NCBI GenBank assembly: GCA_964478815.1
Contig: CAYZKY010000056.1
Coordinates: 1-34,632, forward strand
Source: DASVNK01 sp964478815
GTDB taxonomy: Bacteria > Verrucomicrobiota > Verrucomicrobiia > Limisphaerales > SXQI01
Length of the DNA: 34,632 nt
Direction of reading: 5' to 3'
Of the stretch, positions 31,750-34,632 are shown piece after piece. The position numbers and the translations under genes are program-made. The notes beneath the pieces were generated by a model. That model was given only the letters and a program-made list of their open reading frames with translations, had not been told where the DNA came from and searched no databases. Positions within the stretch are counted from its first letter, which is position 1, and each line of letters opens with the position of its first letter.

Positions 31750-32966
31750 TGATGATGGCGATTTTCCGGATTGCGGTGCGCGCCTTGCAGCGGAACACCC
31801 TGCGCACGCTTCTGACGATGCTCGGCATCATCATCGGCGTGGGAGCCGTCATCGCGATGGTCGCCATCGGCAATGGCGGCAAGGCCCAGATCGAAGCCCG
31901 CATCGCCGCCCTCGGCCAGAACACCGTCACTGTCTTCTCCGGCAATACCAGCCGCGGCGGCTTCAGCATGGGCTTCGGCAGCGCCGGCACCCTCACCTTC
32001 GGCGATTACGATGCCCTCCGCCGCGAAGTTCCCGGCATCACCGGCGTCAGCCCCAGCGTCCGCAACAATGCCCAGGTCGCCTTCGGCAATCAAAACCTCA
32101 GCACCAGCATCCTCGGCGTCAGCGAGGATTACCTCGCCATCCGCGCCTGGGACGTTCAGTCCGGAGCCAATTTTACCGACGTCGATGTCCGCAACGCCAA
32201 TAAAGTCGCCCTTATCGGCAAGACCGCCGCCGACACCCTCTTCGGGCCGGGCACCGATCCGGTCGGCCAGGTCATCCGCATCAAGAACGCCCCCTTCACG
32301 ATTGTCGGCTATCTCGTGCCCAAGGGCGCCGGCATGCGCGGCGAGGATCAGGACGATGTCATCCTGGTCCCCCACACCAGCTCCATGAAACGCCTCTCCG
32401 GAGCCACCGCCTTTTTCATGCTCCAGATGCAGGCCGCCAGCGCCGAGGTCGTCCCCGAAGTCACCGAAGGCATCCGCGAGCTGCTCCGCCAGCGCCACCG
32501 CCTCGCCGACGACAAGGACGACGACTTCAGCATCCGCACGCAGCAGGAACTGTCCGACACCGCCACCGCCACTTCGAAAGTCATGACCGCCCTCCTCGGC
32601 GCGGTCGCCGGCGTTTCGCTCCTCGTGGGCGGCATCGGCATCATGAATATCATGCTCGTCAGCGTCACGGAACGCACCCGCGAGATCGGCCTCCGCATGG
32701 CCGTCGGAGCCCGCAGCCGCGATATCCTCATGCAATTCCTCGTCGAAGCCGTCACCCTCAGCGTCCTCGGCGGCGTCATCGGGATCGGCCTCGGCGTCGG
32801 CAGCGCCGAACTCCTCTCCGCCAAGCTCGGCTGGGTGACCCTGGTCTCCCCCAGCTCCATCGGCCTCGCTTTCGCCTTCAGCGCCCTCATCGGCATCTTC
32901 TTCGGCTTCTACCCCGCCCGCGAAGCCGCCCAGCTCGACCCGATCGACGCCCTCCGCTACGAATAA
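31746..32966 (+). CDS. MacB-type ABC transporter permease
   Basis: A 406-residue inner-membrane FtsX-family permease. The N-terminus is RIAVRALQRNTLRTLLTMLGI with the first TM helix, followed by a large periplasmic MacB_PCD domain (VTVFSGNT, ITGVSPSVRNNAQV, ALIGKTAADTLFG, RIKNAPFTIVGYLVPKG), then LLVGGIGIMNIMLVSVTERT with EIGLRMAVGARSRDI, and two more TM helices ending PAREAAQLDPIDALRYE. This is the standard four-TM MacB architecture. The start offers four consecutive ATG codons (31746-31757), the first overlapping the ATPase stop. Longer in-frame frames back to 30870 lie in the ATPase gene and are shadows. Confidence 0.93.
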   Translation: MMMMAIFRIAVRALQRNTLRTLLTMLGIIIGVGAVIAMVAIGNGGKAQIEARIAALGQNTVTVFSGNTSRGGFSMGFGSAGTLTFGDYDALRREVPGITGVSPSVRNNAQVAFGNQNLSTSILGVSEDYLAIRAWDVQSGANFTDVDVRNANKVALIGKTAADTLFGPGTDPVGQVIRIKNAPFTIVGYLVPKGAGMRGEDQDDVILVPHTSSMKRLSGATAFFMLQMQAASAEVVPEVTEGIRELLRQRHRLADDKDDDFSIRTQQELSDTATATSKVMTALLGAVAGVSLLVGGIGIMNIMLVSVTERTREIGLRMAVGARSRDILMQFLVEAVTLSVLGGVIGIGLGVGSAELLSAKLGWVTLVSPSSIGLAFAFSALIGIFFGFYPAREAAQLDPIDALRYE

Positions 32967-33441
32967 CCTGCGCGCTCGCGGCTTCGGCCCGTCGCCCGAT
33001 TCTGTCGACCATAAATGTAGACTTCCTGGATAGCGGGAGGGGGTTAGCAAGGGTGAAGGGCGGGTCATTTTGAGCGCAGGAAGTCCTATTTACGCGGGTT
33101 TGGTGAGGGTAGGCGCGATGGCTTGGCGGGGGCAGGAGGGGGCGCGCCGGGAGGGGGAGGATTTTGACAATTGTGACATAGGACAACCTTCCGAGGCTCT
33201 TCCCGGGGGAAGAGACACGGCGGTGCGGCGGGGTCGCGCGGGGGAGAATCGGAACAGGAGGCGCGAAGGTTTCGCGTCTGTTGTTCGGAATCGATCCGGG
33301 CGACCGCGAGTTTGGGTTCGCGATCATAGAGCCAATATGTCGCAGTGGAGGCGGCTGCGCAAGAGGGGGATTTGGGGTTTTGGCAGAGCCTTTGGGAGAG
33401 GCAGACGACCGCCTGAAATAATCGCACCCCGGCCGCCTCGG
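32967..33441. other. Intergenic region behind the efflux operon
   Basis: About 475 bases with no supported gene. It holds one AAATGTAGACT 11-mer (33013-33023), a G-rich stretch (~33030-33160), and a TTGACAATTGT segment near 33164 without a matching -10. Open frames here are Pro/Arg-rich shadows. Confidence 0.4.
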
Positions 33442-33469
33442 TTGACAAGCCTTTGCCTGCGGGCAACAT
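33442..33469 (+). promoter_or_regulatory. Promoter of the small conserved gene, probably leaderless
   Basis: TTGACA (33442-33447), a 16-base spacer, CAACAT (33464-33469), then 6 bases to the ATG at 33476. The -35 is perfect and the -10 is weak; spacing to the ATG matches the other promoters here. Confidence 0.45.
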
Positions 33470-33475
33470 GTCTCC

Positions 33476-33727
33476 ATGGTCTTGGCGCAAATCGAAGAGA
33501 TCGTTAAGGCGGAACCCTTCCAACCGTTCGAATTGGTGATGGCGAACGGCGAACGACTGCTCGTCCCGCATCAAGACTTCATCTGGATCATGCCCAATCG
33601 AAAGGTCGTGCAAGTGGCCCTGCCCAACGGCGCTTCCCGCTGGATCAATACCCACTTGCTCGCCGGCCTCGAAATGCCTGTCCCAACTCGACCCAAAGGC
33701 AAGACTCGCCGATCGCGCGGTTCTTGA
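33476..33727 (+). CDS. Small conserved protein, PFQPFELVMANGERLLV family
   Basis: An 83-residue cytoplasmic protein. EEIVKAEPFQPFELVMANG then ERLLVPHQDFIWIMPNRKVV and INTHLLAGLE follows a small protein family common in Planctomycetes and Verrucomicrobia ('PFxPFxixlaDGrxxxVxHPDfvxxxPxgrxv'). Its function is unknown. The length is normal for the family; the basic tail KGKTRRSRG is an extension. It is convergent with the nucleotidyltransferase gene at 33747 and has its own promoter. Confidence 0.75.
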   Translation: MVLAQIEEIVKAEPFQPFELVMANGERLLVPHQDFIWIMPNRKVVQVALPNGASRWINTHLLAGLEMPVPTRPKGKTRRSRGS

Positions 33728-33746
33728 TCGCTCCCCGGATCGGCTC

Positions 33747-34433
33747 TCAAGCCCCCGGCATCCGCAACTTCGCCAGCCGATCCTTTAGCGCCGGATCCGC
33801 CGCCCGGTACTCTCTCTCCGTCCGCTCGATGGCCGGCCGGATAATCCGCGCCCGCACGTCGATCTCCTTGCCCCACAGCTCCCGCCACAGAATGTGCGTA
33901 TTGGCCAGCATGTCGCCCCGGGCCGACTCTTCGTCAAATTTGGGGCGGTACAAATCCACGGCCAGTTGCAAATGGCGAATCCACTCCTCCTCCGTGGGAT
34001 GACCGGTCCTGGCGATCACCATGCGGAACGCATTCAAGTCCTTCTCCTCCAGCCGTTGCAGCTTGCTGGCCAGCACATCCCAAGGATGGACGAACCGAAA
34101 CAGATGCCCATGCCGCTCCGCCTCGATCGCCCGGCTCGCCCAATCGCTCGCGCTCTTGAACGCCAGCGGATCGCACACCTGGATGTAAAGTTCCGTTTCG
34201 CCTTTGTTCCAATGTTGCTCCGCCACGAAGCTGTTTAAGAAGTCCGTCGTGTCTTCGTTGCCGAACAAGTCGATGTCTTCGCTCAAGAAGGCGCGATCCA
34301 CCATCAATTGCAGCGGAGCGGAACCGAACACCGTGATTTCCAATCGCGGCGTCCGCGGCAGCCGCCGGGCCAGCTCATCCAGCCGCTGTCCGCTGCTCCC
34401 TTGCCAATCGAGTGTTCCTGCCTCGAATTCCAT
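33747..34433 (-). CDS. Nucleotidyltransferase-fold protein
   Basis: A 228-residue protein with a nucleotidyltransferase-like signature: GS at 37-38 (LEITVFGSAPLQLMV) and the D53-x-D55 pair in SEDIDLFG. The rest (HPWDVLASKLQRLEEKDLNAF, then a helical C-half) matches the 'nucleotidyl transferase' proteins of the AbiEii/DUF1814-like type in toxin-antitoxin and defence pairs; HPWDVLAxKLxRLEEKD is the usual second motif (K in the loop). No Shine-Dalgarno sequence precedes the ATG. The 75-residue upstream gene overlaps it by 59 bases, a long overlap that suggests coupling. Which of the two is toxic is unknown. Confidence 0.78.
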   Translation of the reverse strand: MEFEAGTLDWQGSSGQRLDELARRLPRTPRLEITVFGSAPLQLMVDRAFLSEDIDLFGNEDTTDFLNSFVAEQHWNKGETELYIQVCDPLAFKSASDWASRAIEAERHGHLFRFVHPWDVLASKLQRLEEKDLNAFRMVIARTGHPTEEEWIRHLQLAVDLYRPKFDEESARGDMLANTHILWRELWGKEIDVRARIIRPAIERTEREYRAADPALKDRLAKLRMPGA

Positions 34434-34602
34434 AAATCGCCTGATCGATCAGCCGCGGCGTCACCCCCGGGTCCGCCGCCAGCATCCGGCCCAGCCGGAC
34501 ATCGCGCGCCGTCAGCCGCCCCTGCTCCTCGCGCAACAGAATGCGCGCGGCGATGCGCGACTTGCGCCAGCACCGATCCAGTTGTTCCCTGCGCGTCTTC
34601 AA
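34375..34602 (-). CDS. Small basic protein, putative partner of the nucleotidyltransferase
   Basis: A 75-residue protein starting at TTG, one base after a GGAGG (unusually close, so a start slightly further in is possible). It is Arg-rich (RREQLDRCWRKSRIAARILL) with a helical outline and no named family. Its reading frame runs 59 bases into the nucleotidyltransferase gene. Position alone suggests an antitoxin or regulator, as is usual for the first gene of AbiEi/AbiEii-like pairs, but it is much smaller than AbiEi. The promoter would lie at the window edge: a TAATAG is seen at about 34612-34617 (minus strand). Confidence 0.5.
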   Translation of the reverse strand: MKTRREQLDRCWRKSRIAARILLREEQGRLTARDVRLGRMLAADPGVTPRLIDQAIYGIRGRNTRLAREQRTAAG

Positions 34603-34632
34603 TCCTCCCTTCTATTAAGGCGGCCCCTCCGG

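Noticed and set aside
31605..33068. Minus-strand open frame of 487 residues
   Set aside because: It is antisense to the MacB permease, with extreme Asp/Glu/Gly/Ala content typical of a shadow.
32887..33477. Minus-strand open frame of 196 residues behind the efflux operon
   Set aside because: Pro/Arg/Ser-rich, no motif, and it overlaps the macB end and the promoter at 33442.

Overview
The window is GC-rich bacterial chromosome, most probably from the phylum Verrucomicrobiota (a Pedosphaera/Limisphaera-like lineage). This is inferred from family content rather than a marker gene: a secreted PQQ-type beta-propeller, a ThuA protein, a prepilin-like protein ending in an H-X9-DG motif, a PEP-CTERM-like protein, large secreted proteins ending in FPxRFYRxRxP, and a small PFxPFxxxxxxG protein family common in Planctomycetes and Verrucomicrobia. 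There are no rRNA, tRNA, CRISPR or phage genes that I can see.

Layout. 1-2201: two family-4 glycosyltransferases, the first cut by the window edge. 2270-2925: a VapBC-type pair. 3021-6717 (minus): a PQQ-type beta-propeller protein and two tandem GDP-mannose 4,6-dehydratase paralogues, fitting a surface-glycan locus with the glycosyltransferases. 6982-10253: a PEP-CTERM-like secreted protein, an MFS nucleoside-type permease, and an orphan MacB/ADOP-type periplasmic domain. 10287-15529: a dimethylglycine/sarcosine dehydrogenase-like flavoprotein divergent from a prepilin-like protein, then rlmN and hisH. 15551-19227: an accessory island with two divergent VapBC pairs around an 18-bp-arm perfect palindrome, a NagD-like phosphatase, and a nucleotidyltransferase plus a small unknown partner. 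19237-20868: a double-ThuA secreted protein. 21465-28730: three large secreted proteins in repeat-rich DNA. 29048-32966: a ferredoxin and a MacA-MacB efflux operon. 33476 to the end: a small conserved protein and a second nucleotidyltransferase pair.

The most useful observations are these. (1) At least seven genes share TTGnnn-N16..18-(T)AnnnT-N6..8-ATG with no Shine-Dalgarno sequence, a layout that predicts leaderless mRNAs. (2) The nucleotidyltransferase module at 18278-19227 is bracketed by a 30-bp imperfect direct repeat (25/30) derived from the 3' end of the neighbouring thuA gene, as if it arrived as a cassette. (3) A roughly 109-bp direct repeat flanks the secreted repeat-protein gene at 21465-23669. 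(4) The long non-coding region 23791-24961 holds an array of GAAACG units spaced about one helical turn apart, and a recurring 11-mer AAATGTAGACT. (5) Five toxin-antitoxin-like modules lie in 35 kb. No tools were used; family assignments come from motif recognition, and all counts and alignments were made by eye.
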